From Saprospiraceae bacterium (lineage in GTDB: Bacteria; Bacteroidota; Bacteroidia; Chitinophagales; Saprospiraceae): 64,000 nt of DNA. Location of the stretch: positions 62,001-126,000 of the forward strand of contig JADJVN010000046.1 in the NCBI GenBank assembly GCA_016710585.1. Direction: 5' to 3'. The translations under genes were made by a program, and so were the position numbers. The notes beneath the pieces were generated by a model. It was not told the origin of the DNA, searched no databases, and worked only from the letters and a program-made list of their open reading frames with translations. This document shows, piece by piece, positions 9,331-17,596 of the stretch. How positions within the stretch are numbered: the first letter of the stretch is position 1; the number at the start of each line of letters is the position of its first letter.

Positions 9331-10365
9331 TCAATTCGAGTAAAATTCCAAAGATTTTATGATTAAGGGCTCAGTTACTTCAATTTCTACTACAGGATAG
9401 CCCAGTTCTCTAAGTAAACTGAATCCAATAGTTAGATTTTTGGATTTTTTATCATGTTTAAGGTTCATCAAAATATCAACGAAATCGCTCTTTTCAAAAT
9501 TATGTCCATTGGTGTATTCATGGAGTATCTGAACTATAGTTTGAAGTATCTCAGGCTTCCATCCATACAATTGACTTGATATAAAGGATTCGCAAATCAT
9601 ACCAATTGCTATACATTCTCCATGCAAAGCATCTTTTTTTTGACTGAGAAAAAGGCTTTCAATTGCATGACCTATAGTGTGTCCGAAATTTAAAACTTTG
9701 CGAAGACCAGTTTCCTTAAAATCCTTGTTTACAATTTTGTTTTTGAATAATATCGATTTCTTTAATTCACTACTTAGGCTATGAGGATCTTTCATATTCT
9801 CTATTCTTTGTAAAATGGATGATGTTATATTCTCTTCCAATAAACAATGCTTAATCATCTCTACGCTTCCATTGTTAATATGTCTTTGATTTAATGTATT
9901 TAAAAATGGTGGATAAATTAGTATTGAAATTGGTAATTTAAAAGAACCTAATTGATTTTTGAAGTTTTTGAAATTGACACCACACTTTCCACCGATACTT
10001 GCATCAGCCATTGCCATTAAAGTAGTCGGGATATAAACACAATCTATTCCTCTCAAGATTGTCGAAGCACAGAATCCAGTTATATCGCATAGTACGCCGC
10101 CACCTAGTGCGATAATACAGCTATTCCTATCGACAAAATTAGATAATAAATTACCCCAAATAAATTCACAGCTATTTAGATTTTTGAATTCTTCACCAGC
10201 TCGGATTTTAATTAAGTTATAATTGAATTTATCGAAGTTGTTTATTAATATTGGTAGACAATGAATTTCTGTGTTTTCATCCATTATAATGAATAAGCTG
10301 CTGTATGAATTTAAAAATTCTAAAGCATTTAATTTTTCATTTAGAAAAATAATATTTGAATTCAT
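9331..10365 (-). CDS. aroB: 3-dehydroquinate synthase
   Basis: 344 aa, ATG start. Second step of the shikimate pathway, converting DAHP to 3-dehydroquinate with NAD and a divalent metal. It shows the NAD-binding GGGVLCDITGF (about 97-107), IPTTLMAMADASIGGK, and the metal ligands Glu in GSVEMIKH, His in NFGHTIGHAIE and His in HGE. Length matches the family. It follows the ABM-domain gene by 1 bp, so translation may be coupled. Confidence 0.95.
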   Translation of the reverse strand: MNSNIIFLNEKLNALEFLNSYSSLFIIMDENTEIHCLPILINNFDKFNYNLIKIRAGEEFKNLNSCEFIWGNLLSNFVDRNSCIIALGGGVLCDITGFCASTILRGIDCVYIPTTLMAMADASIGGKCGVNFKNFKNQLGSFKLPISILIYPPFLNTLNQRHINNGSVEMIKHCLLEENITSSILQRIENMKDPHSLSSELKKSILFKNKIVNKDFKETGLRKVLNFGHTIGHAIESLFLSQKKDALHGECIAIGMICESFISSQLYGWKPEILQTIVQILHEYTNGHNFEKSDFVDILMNLKHDKKSKNLTIGFSLLRELGYPVVEIEVTEPLIIKSLEFYSN

Positions 10366-10366
10366 T

Positions 10367-10672
10367 TTAGGTTAACTCGGTTGTTTCCTCTACAATATTA
10401 TAACTGTTAGCTTCCGCCCTTGCTTCAAATAAATTTTTTGTTTTACTCCAAGTAACCTTGAAGAAGTCTGAGTTTCTGTAGTCTTGTAAGCATTGATCAT
10501 TATCCCAAAGGCTCATTGTACAGATTATTGTCTCATCATAGCAATCATGAAGTAGCTCAACATGATGACAGCCATTGAACTGTAGTATTTTAGCCTTAGA
10601 CTCGAAAAATATTTTTTTAAATTCTTCAATTTTTTCTCTTTTAAATTTCATTTTAACAATTCTTTTAATCAT
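10367..10672 (-). CDS. Small ABM-fold (dimeric alpha/beta barrel) protein
   Basis: 101 aa, ATG start. Size and pattern fit the antibiotic-biosynthesis-monooxygenase-like fold: a first strand IKRIVKMKFK, a helix, FNGCHHVELLHDCYD, and a last strand TMSLWDN followed by an amphipathic helix. Members act as small oxygenases, heme-degrading enzymes or simple ligand-binding barrels; nothing here chooses between them. It is the first gene of the minus-strand run and sits 1 bp before aroB. Confidence 0.75.
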   Translation of the reverse strand: MIKRIVKMKFKREKIEEFKKIFFESKAKILQFNGCHHVELLHDCYDETIICTMSLWDNDQCLQDYRNSDFFKVTWSKTKNLFEARAEANSYNIVEETTELT

Positions 10673-10710
10673 TTGCTTCTAAGATTTAAATACTTGCTTG
10701 ATTAATACAG

Positions 10711-10718
10711 TCAAATTT
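10711..10718 (-). promoter_or_regulatory. Possible Bacteroidota -7 box before the ABM/aroB run
   Basis: Read on the minus strand this is TAAATTTG, matching the Bacteroidota -7 consensus TAnnTTTG, 38 bp before the start at 10672. No convincing -33 TTG is seen at the usual spacing. Confidence 0.3.
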
Positions 10719-10827
10719 ATAACTCTATAAATGAATTTTGAATATTTATGTTCTAATTTGATTTGTAGAATGGAATAAATAATAATGAAATTTGCTTTTG
10801 GATTCTTAAAAGCAATGTGAAGCCATT

Positions 10828-10842
10828 AGTTTAGACTAAACT
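10828..10842. promoter_or_regulatory. 15-bp palindrome upstream of the ABC exporter
   Basis: AGTTTAGACTAAACT is a perfect 7-bp inverted repeat around a single base, 28 bp before the exporter ATG at 10871, and is followed by TTTTTT. It could be an operator. The T run also allows a weak terminator-like hairpin, but the stem is AT-rich. Confidence 0.3.
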
Positions 10843-10870
10843 TTTTTAAAATATATCGTGTTCCTTCTCC

Positions 10871-12643
10871 ATGTCAACCAAAGTGAAGATCAGCAAATCT
10901 AGCCTAAAGAATGCAGTAAAGATATTTAGATTTATAAAACCTTATAAGTGGTCTTTTATTATGGGGATGCTTTGTTTGGTTATATCAAGCTCTATGTTTA
11001 TGATTTTTCCCGGTGCAGCTGGGGAAATGGCCAATGCAGCAATCGGTAAGGCTAAATGGAATATCAAAGTAAGTGATTTCGGTTTGATATTTCTTGCCAT
11101 TCTTATTGTTCAAGGCCTACTTTCTTATTTAAGGACTATTTATTTTGCCAAAGTTAGTGAATTTGGAATTGCTGATTTGAGGAAAGCATTATTCGAGAAA
11201 ATAATCACTCAGAATATCTATTTTTTTGAAAAAAATCGGGTAGGGGATTTGACAAGTAGGATAACTGCCGATGTTGAACAATTACAGTCTGCTTTTTCAA
11301 TTTCATTGGCAGAATTCATTAGACAATTAGTAGTTTTATTTTTTGGTATAATCATCATTGCTTGGATGGCTCCAAAGCTTTCCCTCATAATGCTTCTTAC
11401 ATTTCCCATTATTGTGGTGGCTTCTATTTTGTTCGGAAGATATATTCGTTCTCTTTCCAAAGAAAGGCAGGATAGTTTAGCGCAGAGCAATGTCATTGTT
11501 GAAGAAAGTTTTCAATCTTTTCACACTGTTAAAGCTTTTACCAATGAAAAATTTGAGTACAATCGTTTCTCAGACTCTATATTAAAAATGTTAAACACTT
11601 CAATGCATTATGCTAAGATGCGTGGATTGTTTTTCATCTTTATAATTACTGTCTTATTTGGAGGGCTTTTTTTTATCCTTTGGAGAGGCGCATTATTGGT
11701 AGAGAAAGGTGAAATGGAAGCTGGTGATTTATTCTCTTTTATTATTTATACTGGCATTATCGGTGGAGCCATTGCTGGGATCGGTAATTTATATACTGTC
11801 CTAGCTGGAGCAGTGGGTGCGACGGAGAGAATTCAAGAGATCCTCGAGTCTGGTCAAGAAGTCCAGATTAGTTCAGATAGAGCAAGAAATTCACTAAATC
11901 TTAAGGGAGAAATAGAGTTTGACAAGGTGGCATTTTCTTATCCAAGCAGACCAGACATTGAAGTTTTACATAATATTTCATTTAAAGTAAAGCCAGGAAT
12001 GCGAGTAGCATTAGTAGGATCAAGTGGTGCTGGAAAGTCTACTATTATTCAATTGTTGATGAAATTTTATAATCCTTCTTCTGGAAGAATATTAGTTGAT
12101 GGGCTTGATATAGAAAATTACAACCATGTGGAATTAAGGGAGAATATTGCTATTGTGCCTCAAGAGATTATCCTATTTGGAGGTAGTATTTATGAAAATA
12201 TTTTATATGGTAAACCCGAAGCAAGTTATGAAGATGTCGTAGAAGCTGCAAAGCAATCCTATTCATTGGAATTTATAAATTCTTTCCCTGAAAAGTTTGA
12301 AACAATAGTAGGAGAGAGAGGTATCAAGTTATCTGGAGGACAGAGGCAACGGATTGCAATCGCAAGAGCAATACTTCGCAATCCTAGAATATTAATATTA
12401 GATGAAGCAACATCTTCATTGGACTCTGAATCAGAACAAACAGTTCAAATTGCACTAGATGAGTTGATGCAAAATAGGACATCGATAATTATAGCGCATC
12501 GGCTATCCACGATCAAAAGTGCAGATATTATTTTTGTATTAAAGGAAGGAAATATTGTTGAATACGGGACTCATGAAGAATTGTTTGAGAAGCAAGGTTT
12601 CTATGCTCAATTAATTGAATTCCAATTGAATGCCCAAGATTAA
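10871..12643 (+). CDS. ABC exporter with fused membrane and ATPase domains (MsbA-like)
   Basis: 590 aa, ATG start. Residues ~25-315 form a six-helix ABC exporter membrane domain. Residues ~345-585 are the ATPase, with Walker A GSSGAGKST (about 381-389), signature LSGGQRQR, Walker B ILILDEATSSLD and H-loop IAHRLS. This half-transporter layout works as a homodimer in the inner membrane and typically flips lipids or exports drugs or peptides. Its resemblance is to MsbA/LmrA-type proteins; the substrate is not readable. It is a single-gene unit with its own terminator at 12709-12738. Confidence 0.92.
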   Translation: MSTKVKISKSSLKNAVKIFRFIKPYKWSFIMGMLCLVISSSMFMIFPGAAGEMANAAIGKAKWNIKVSDFGLIFLAILIVQGLLSYLRTIYFAKVSEFGIADLRKALFEKIITQNIYFFEKNRVGDLTSRITADVEQLQSAFSISLAEFIRQLVVLFFGIIIIAWMAPKLSLIMLLTFPIIVVASILFGRYIRSLSKERQDSLAQSNVIVEESFQSFHTVKAFTNEKFEYNRFSDSILKMLNTSMHYAKMRGLFFIFIITVLFGGLFFILWRGALLVEKGEMEAGDLFSFIIYTGIIGGAIAGIGNLYTVLAGAVGATERIQEILESGQEVQISSDRARNSLNLKGEIEFDKVAFSYPSRPDIEVLHNISFKVKPGMRVALVGSSGAGKSTIIQLLMKFYNPSSGRILVDGLDIENYNHVELRENIAIVPQEIILFGGSIYENILYGKPEASYEDVVEAAKQSYSLEFINSFPEKFETIVGERGIKLSGGQRQRIAIARAILRNPRILILDEATSSLDSESEQTVQIALDELMQNRTSIIIAHRLSTIKSADIIFVLKEGNIVEYGTHEELFEKQGFYAQLIEFQLNAQD

Positions 12644-12708
12644 AAGCGCTAATTTATTAAGGATATTATTTATAGAATATCTTGAATTTCAAGTATAAAA
12701 GTAAAAAA

Positions 12709-12738
12709 CCCTCATGACGTTTCACGAGGGTTTTTTTT
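12709..12738 (+). terminator. Rho-independent terminator after the ABC exporter
   Basis: A stem CCCTC/GAGGG, continued after one mismatch by TGA/TCA around a CGTT loop, is followed by eight Ts. A run of As on the left flank makes it possibly bidirectional. Confidence 0.88.
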
Positions 12739-13183
12739 AATTTAAACCTGACACCTTTTTTATTCTTGCATTTTTGAAATACTCAAAAACGATTTAATTC
12801 TATTAATAATTTGTATCGAACTAAATAATGTTTATATTTAATTTGATGCATCAAAAATAGAATTAGACTATAAGAAATAAAAGAGAAATTAATAATTAGG
12901 ACACAAATAGCAATTTTTTTGGTAAATCAGGTAAATTTTTGGCATATCAGGTATTTGAGGAATTTATCTGTATTATAACTAAATACGGACAATTTTTTAT
13001 GGAATAAGACGGAGATTACTCATCATTTGGTAAAGGAAATTGATTTAATAATTTGTGAAATATCCTTGCGAAACACTTTAAGTATCTGCAAATCAAATAA
13101 AATTTGGAAAATTTCCTACTTTAGTAAAAATATATTGCGATAATCAATATTTGATTAAATTTGTACTTAATTTGCTGTTATTA
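12739..13183. other. AT-rich non-coding spacer
   Basis: About 445 bp without a credible reading frame on either strand. A short near-repeat built on ATCAGGTA occurs around 12926-12953. I see no tRNA or structured RNA. It leads into the promoter of the LytTR regulator. Confidence 0.5.
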
Positions 13184-13212
13184 TTGCAATATAAACAAAA
13201 ATTATACTTTTC
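13184..13212 (+). promoter_or_regulatory. Candidate promoter of the LytTR regulator
   Basis: TTG at 13184-13186 is followed after 18 bp by TACTTTTC (13205-13212), one base off the TAnnTTTG -7 box. Spacing is right for Bacteroidota sigma-ABfr promoters. It lies 64 bp before the start codon. Confidence 0.35.
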
Positions 13213-13276
13213 TGTTGGGATATGCAATTTATATTAGCTAATTTTTAAACCGATACCAGAAACAATCTAATTCTGT

Positions 13277-13990
13277 ATGAAGTCAAATTTAAGTATTTTG
13301 GTGATCGATGATGATAAATTTCACCTCGACATCTTGGTTTCTAAATTGAAGTCACTAAAGTATTCCAATCTGCGATTGGCCAATACCTATAATGAAGCCA
13401 TATCTAGCTTAATGGAATCTCTCCCTGATATTATCATCACTGATTATTATCTTGATCATAATAAAACTGCCTTGGATATTTTTAAGAATGTCAACGTTAG
13501 TTTTCCTACCCCAATTATTATAATTTCCTCTTATTTCAATCACGAGGTGTTAGACCAAATAAAGGAAATACATCCAATAGATTTTTTATCAAAGAATGAT
13601 TCAGAATTTGAGTTGGACAAGACAATTATGTTGAGTTGTAATAAGCTCGAAAAAATTGCAAAAAATTCTCCATTACATGAGTTTGTTTTGGTGAAAACAG
13701 GGAAATTTTTAAAGAAAATTACTATTGACCAAATAGAATATATTTCAGTTTACGGAAAGTACTTAAAAATAATTTCTGAAGCCACACCTTATCTAGTTAG
13801 ATCATCACTAAATGATTTTGCAGCAAAACTTCCAGAGAATTTTATTAAAATCCATCAATCATATATTATCAATATTAATTTTGTTCAATCGATAAATGTT
13901 GATGAAAACATGGTTAACTTAAAGACCATTCAAATCCCTTTTGCAAGAGCATTCAAAAAATTATTACTTAGTAAGTATTATATACCTTAG
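13277..13990 (+). CDS. LytTR-type response regulator
   Basis: 237 aa, ATG start. The N-terminal receiver domain has the acidic pocket at Asp11-13 and the phospho-acceptor Asp56 in IIITDYYLD, with a conserved Lys in DFLSKND. The C-terminal ~100 residues are a LytTR DNA-binding domain (ISVYGKYLKII, FIKIHQSYIININFV). Such regulators are activated by a membrane histidine kinase, but no kinase gene adjoins, so it is an orphan here. Its last 46 codons and ~120 bp beyond are duplicated at 15207-15470, on the far side of a decayed insertion element. Confidence 0.92.
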   Translation: MKSNLSILVIDDDKFHLDILVSKLKSLKYSNLRLANTYNEAISSLMESLPDIIITDYYLDHNKTALDIFKNVNVSFPTPIIIISSYFNHEVLDQIKEIHPIDFLSKNDSEFELDKTIMLSCNKLEKIAKNSPLHEFVLVKTGKFLKKITIDQIEYISVYGKYLKIISEATPYLVRSSLNDFAAKLPENFIKIHQSYIININFVQSINVDENMVNLKTIQIPFARAFKKLLLSKYYIP

Positions 13991-14109
13991 GCTTTTTGAG
14001 TTTCTAAATTATCTCATTTTTTTTTTACCTTTGCGAGATCAGTATCAAGGTATAAATTTATTTTAAAAAAGCTTACAACTCCAAAGTAGTGCAATGGTGT
14101 CACATAGAC
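13850..14109 (+). repeat. Direct repeat copy A (end of LytTR gene plus downstream DNA)
   Basis: About 260 bp nearly identical to 15207-15470. The first ~160 bp, covering the end of the LytTR gene and its stop, appear identical. Small indels and substitutions appear only after the stop, in the T-rich stretch around 14017-14040. Confidence 0.93.
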
Positions 14110-15206
14110 CAATAAATCCCATTAGGAAAAAGATGTTATTTTAGGTCGGAATCTAACGGCTTAGCGTTAGAAAAATTAACAAATTCGAGCTATCCTTTGC
14201 ATCAAAGAGGTTACCCATGGGAGGAATGGTGTTTTTGAACGCAAAAGTTTAAAAGCTTTACAAAGGTCAAGTTGAAACTTAAATTCATTGACAAAATTCA
14301 AATAGGGTCATTGCGTTTACGTATTATTAGAGTCATTCATACATGTATGTTTGGTGTGATGACTATGATATTATTACTGCCAAAGTCACTAGAGCTGATC
14401 ATGCACTAGCAAAGAATCTTAATTGAAAGTTCAAGAGGATGCATTCAAGAGATTTTAGCAATTGGATCCAAAAAAGTCAAATTTTGAGGACATCCATCAA
14501 TATTAATTCAAATGATGCTTGTTTTGAATCTGAACTACTTTCAAAGACGTTTAGTCCACTATTCATAGAACAAGATATGGATCTCAAGAAGGAGCAAAAA
14601 GAGGTTATAACCCAACGAAGAAAGGAAGGAATAGTCATCATCCATTAAAATAGTAATGAAGAAGGTTATTGGATTAACTTATTTTTAAATGGTATGCGAA
14701 GTGAAATAGTAGTTCAGACCAAAATTTTATAAATTTTGAAATACATTAGCAAATGGTTTGGGAATAGAAAAGTTGGGGAACTGCAATTGCTTGATAAAGG
14801 CAATACCAAATAATGTTTTATTTAGAGTCAAAAACATTAAATACCAAATTGTCACTAATTTAATTCAATTACGGCATCTTAAAGAGAAACTTTAAGTATT
14901 CATTCGAGGATGAAGGAATTCCAAATATGCAAAAAAATTATTAAAGGCTTTATCATGGGAAAAAGTACAAAGAATAGGTAATCTTAAGGCAATTGGAGAA
15001 AGACCAAATCTGCAGGACGAATGTTAAGTTGTTCCCAAAGATGTGATACCAATCATCAGGTATTCAGCATATTTTACATCAAAAAATAAGTGCAACAGAA
15101 GTTGCTCATCAGCACGAGGAGATGCCGAAATTAGTAATGGCAGAAAAACAAGATTTTATAAAGATAAATTACAACTGAAGAATTTTTGAACAGAACCTGC
15201 TCTATC
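14110..15206 (+). mobile_element. Decayed insertion sequence, IS1380-like
   Basis: About 1.1 kb lying exactly between the two direct repeats, with stops in all frames. Translated pieces match the IS1380 transposase (see the pseudogene entry). No intact terminal inverted repeats were recognised, so the true element ends are unknown. The 260-bp flanking repeats are far too long to be the 4-5-bp target duplication made by this family. Confidence 0.7.
14546..15171 (+). pseudogene. IS1380-family transposase remnant
   Basis: Not translatable as one protein. From 14546 one frame reads DV, a TAG stop at 14552-14554 where the family has the catalytic aspartate of DxDST, then STIHRTRYGSQEGAK and RGYNPTKKGRNSHHPL, a hallmark block of IS1380 transposases, before a stop near 14652. 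From 15058 another frame gives RYSAYFT and, 19 codons later, RGDAE (15115-15129), matching the C-terminal YRYSAY...RGRADAEN block. The middle is scrambled by indels. Boundaries are approximate, and weaker traces may begin near 14340. Inactive. Confidence 0.75.
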
Positions 15207-15347
15207 ATCCATCAATCATATATTATCAATATTAATTTTGTTCAATCGATAAATGTTGATGAAAACATGGTTAACTTAAAGACCATTCAAATCCCTTTTG
15301 CAAGAGCATTCAAAAAATTATTACTTAGTAAGTATTATATACCTTAG
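15207..15347 (+). pseudogene. Duplicated C-terminal fragment of the LytTR regulator
   Basis: Encodes the last 46 residues of the regulator at 13277-13990 (IHQSYIININFV to SKYYIP) followed by the same TAG stop. No start codon or receiver domain precedes it, so it is a dead fragment carried by the duplication. Confidence 0.85.
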
Positions 15348-15470
15348 GCTTTTTGAGTTTCTAAATTATCTTATTTTTATTTTTTACCTTTTACTAGATC
15401 GAGTATCAAGGTATAAATTTATTTTAAAAATAGCTTACAACTCCAAATTAGTGCAATGGTGTCAAATAGA
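15207..15470 (+). repeat. Direct repeat copy B
   Basis: Second copy of 13850-14109, slightly longer because of small insertions around 15376-15400 and 15431. It ends just before the dnaK terminator. Confidence 0.93.
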
Positions 15471-15511
15471 TTTAAAATAAAAAAAGGAGAAACGAAGTCG
15501 CCTCTCCTTTT
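15471..15511 (-). terminator. Terminator of dnaK
   Basis: On the minus strand AAAAGGAGA and TCTCCTTTT pair as a 9-bp stem (15482-15490 with 15503-15511) that can extend inward through G-T pairs, followed by a T-rich tail. It lies 23 bp past the dnaK stop. Confidence 0.85.
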
Positions 15512-15534
15512 CAAACAAAATCTATTTTAAAACA

Positions 15535-17442
15535 TTATTTTTTAACATCTTCATATTCGATGTCTGTAACTGTATCATCTGGTTTTCCAGAATTTGATTG
15601 CTGATCTTGAGTAGCCGACTCCTGTTGAGGATTTCCATTTTGTTGTGCTTGATAGATATCCTGACTTGCAGCTGCCCATGCTTGGTTAAGTATCTCTAAT
15701 TCCTTTGTAACCAAATCTAAATCTTGACTTTGATGAGCTGTTTTTAAAGCAGTTAAAGCTTCATTAATTTTGGTCTTTTTATCTTCTGGTATTTTATCCC
15801 CAATTTCTTTTAATTGTTTTTCAGTCTGGAAGATAACAGAATCAGCTTCATTTAATTTGTCAACTTTTTCTCTAGTTTTTTTATCATTGTCAGCATTAAT
15901 AGCTGCATCATTTTTCATTTTTTCAATTTCTTCTTTTGATAATCCTGTTGATGCTTCTATTCTAATATTTTGCTTCTTACCAGTTCCTTTATCTTGTGCA
16001 GCTACATTAAGAACGCCATTGGCATCGATGTCGAAAGTGACTTCAATTTGTGGAATACCTCTTGATGCAGGTGGAATTCCATCCAATATAAATCTTCCCA
16101 CACTTCGGTTATCTCTTGCCATTGGTCTCTCGCCTTGTAAAATATGAATTTCCACAGAAGGCTGATTATCTGCAGCTGTTGAATAAACCTTAGATTTCTT
16201 AGTAGGAATTGTTGAATTCGCTTCAATCACAACATCATAAACATTCCCCATTGTCTCAATACCCATAGATAGTGGTGTTACATCAAGTAATAATACGTCT
16301 TTTACTTCACCTGTAAGAACTCCACCTTGAATGGCAGCTCCTATCGCTACGACCTCATCAGGATTTACACCTTTGTTTGGCTTTTTTCCAAAAAACTCTT
16401 CTACAACTTGCTGAATTTTTGGAATTCTAGTTGACCCTCCAACTAAAATTACTTCGTCGATATCAGATTTTTGAAGTCCAGCATCTTTAAGTGCGTCAGC
16501 ACACGGTTTTAAAGTCCTTTGTACGAGACTATCTGCTAATTGTTCAAATTTCGATCTGCTTAATTTTACAACCAAGTGTTTAGGCACACCATCCACAGCT
16601 GTTATATAGGGTAAGTTAATCTCTGTTTCTGCAGAGCTTGATAGTTCAATTTTAGCTTTCTCTCCAGCTTCTTTTAATCTTTGAAGTGCCATTGGATCTT
16701 TTCTTAAGTCAATGTTTTCTTGAGCTTTGAAATGATCAGCTAAAAAGTCAATGATTACTTGATCAAAATCATCTCCTCCTAGGTGTGTATCTCCATTTGT
16801 AGATTTAACTTCAAATACGCCCTCACCTAATTCTAGAATAGAGATATCAAATGTTCCTCCTCCAAGGTCATAGACAGCGATGGTCATATCTTTGGTTTTC
16901 TTATCCATACCGTAAGCTAAAGCAGCAGCAGTAGGTTCATTAATGATCCTTCGCACTTTTAGACCAGCAATTTCACCAGCTTCTATAGTGGCTTGTCTTT
17001 GAGAATCATTAAAATAAGCAGGGACAGTGATAACTGCTTCTGTGACTTCATGTCCTAGAAAATCTTCTGCAGTTTTTTTCATTTTCTGCAAAGTGATTGC
17101 AGATATTTCTTGAGCGGTATACAGTCGTCCATCTATATCTACTCTACAAGTATTGTTGTCACCTTTTACCACTTTATAAGCCATTCTACTGATCTCAGAG
17201 CTTACTTCATCATATCTAGCTCCCATGAATCGCTTGATGGATGCAATGGTTTTCTTTGGGTTTGTTATTGCTTGACGTTTAGCGGGATCACCAACTTTTC
17301 GCTCTCCATTATCTAAAAAAGCTACAACTGAGGGAGTCGTTCTTCTTCCTTCATCATTTGCGATTACCACTGCTTCATTTCCTTCCATTACGGAAACACA
17401 AGAATTCGTTGTTCCTAAGTCTATTCCTATTATTTTTCCCAT
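15535..17442 (-). CDS. dnaK: Chaperone protein DnaK (Hsp70)
   Basis: 635 aa, ATG start. Nucleotide-binding domain ~1-380 with IGIDLGTTNSCV, VPAYFNDSQRQAT, INEPTAAALAYG, VYDLGGGTFDIS and VGGSTRIPK. Substrate domain ~390-540 with LLLDVTPLS and GERPMA, then a helical lid and a Gln/Asp-rich tail ending IEYEDVKK. It folds and protects proteins with DnaJ and GrpE, which are not in the window. It is transcribed alone: a terminator follows, and two related inverted repeats lie upstream at 17497-17570 that are not the CIRCE element. Confidence 0.98.
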   Translation of the reverse strand: MGKIIGIDLGTTNSCVSVMEGNEAVVIANDEGRRTTPSVVAFLDNGERKVGDPAKRQAITNPKKTIASIKRFMGARYDEVSSEISRMAYKVVKGDNNTCRVDIDGRLYTAQEISAITLQKMKKTAEDFLGHEVTEAVITVPAYFNDSQRQATIEAGEIAGLKVRRIINEPTAAALAYGMDKKTKDMTIAVYDLGGGTFDISILELGEGVFEVKSTNGDTHLGGDDFDQVIIDFLADHFKAQENIDLRKDPMALQRLKEAGEKAKIELSSSAETEINLPYITAVDGVPKHLVVKLSRSKFEQLADSLVQRTLKPCADALKDAGLQKSDIDEVILVGGSTRIPKIQQVVEEFFGKKPNKGVNPDEVVAIGAAIQGGVLTGEVKDVLLLDVTPLSMGIETMGNVYDVVIEANSTIPTKKSKVYSTAADNQPSVEIHILQGERPMARDNRSVGRFILDGIPPASRGIPQIEVTFDIDANGVLNVAAQDKGTGKKQNIRIEASTGLSKEEIEKMKNDAAINADNDKKTREKVDKLNEADSVIFQTEKQLKEIGDKIPEDKKTKINEALTALKTAHQSQDLDLVTKELEILNQAWAAASQDIYQAQQNGNPQQESATQDQQSNSGKPDDTVTDIEYEDVKK

Positions 17443-17496
17443 GATACAATTTTTAATATGATTATATCAATTGATGTGCCATGCCAGAATTTCTTA

Positions 17497-17525
17497 CATT
17501 TTGTCAGTCTGTCGCTGACAAAATG
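17497..17525. promoter_or_regulatory. Inverted repeat 1 upstream of dnaK
   Basis: Perfect 11-bp arms CATTTTGTCAG and CTGACAAAATG separated by 7 bp, 55 bp before the dnaK start. It shares its half-site (TGWCAAAAT) with the repeat at 17544-17570. Perhaps an operator for heat-stress control, or a transcript hairpin in the dnaK leader. Confidence 0.55.
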
Positions 17526-17543
17526 AGGTAATATCAATAAATA

Positions 17544-17570
17544 ATTGTCAAAATTCGACATTTTGACAAT
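17544..17570. promoter_or_regulatory. Inverted repeat 2 upstream of dnaK
   Basis: Perfect 11-bp arms ATTGTCAAAAT and ATTTTGACAAT around a 5-bp loop. It lies 26 bp past the stop of the lipoprotein gene, so it could serve as that gene's terminator, but only a weak T-rich tail follows on the minus strand. The half-site shared with repeat 1 favours protein binding. Confidence 0.5.
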
Positions 17571-17596
17571 ATTAGAGAATAAACAAAATATGAAGA

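Noticed and set aside
12739..13276. CRISPR-like or repeat array before the LytTR gene
   Set aside because: Only two short ATCAGGTA near-repeats, with no regular spacing.
14439..14648. A 69-aa open frame
   Set aside because: It lies inside the decayed transposase region in a frame different from the IS1380-like motifs; no protein-like features of its own.
15298..15480. A 60-aa open frame
   Set aside because: Out-of-frame reading of repeat copy B and its AT-rich flank.
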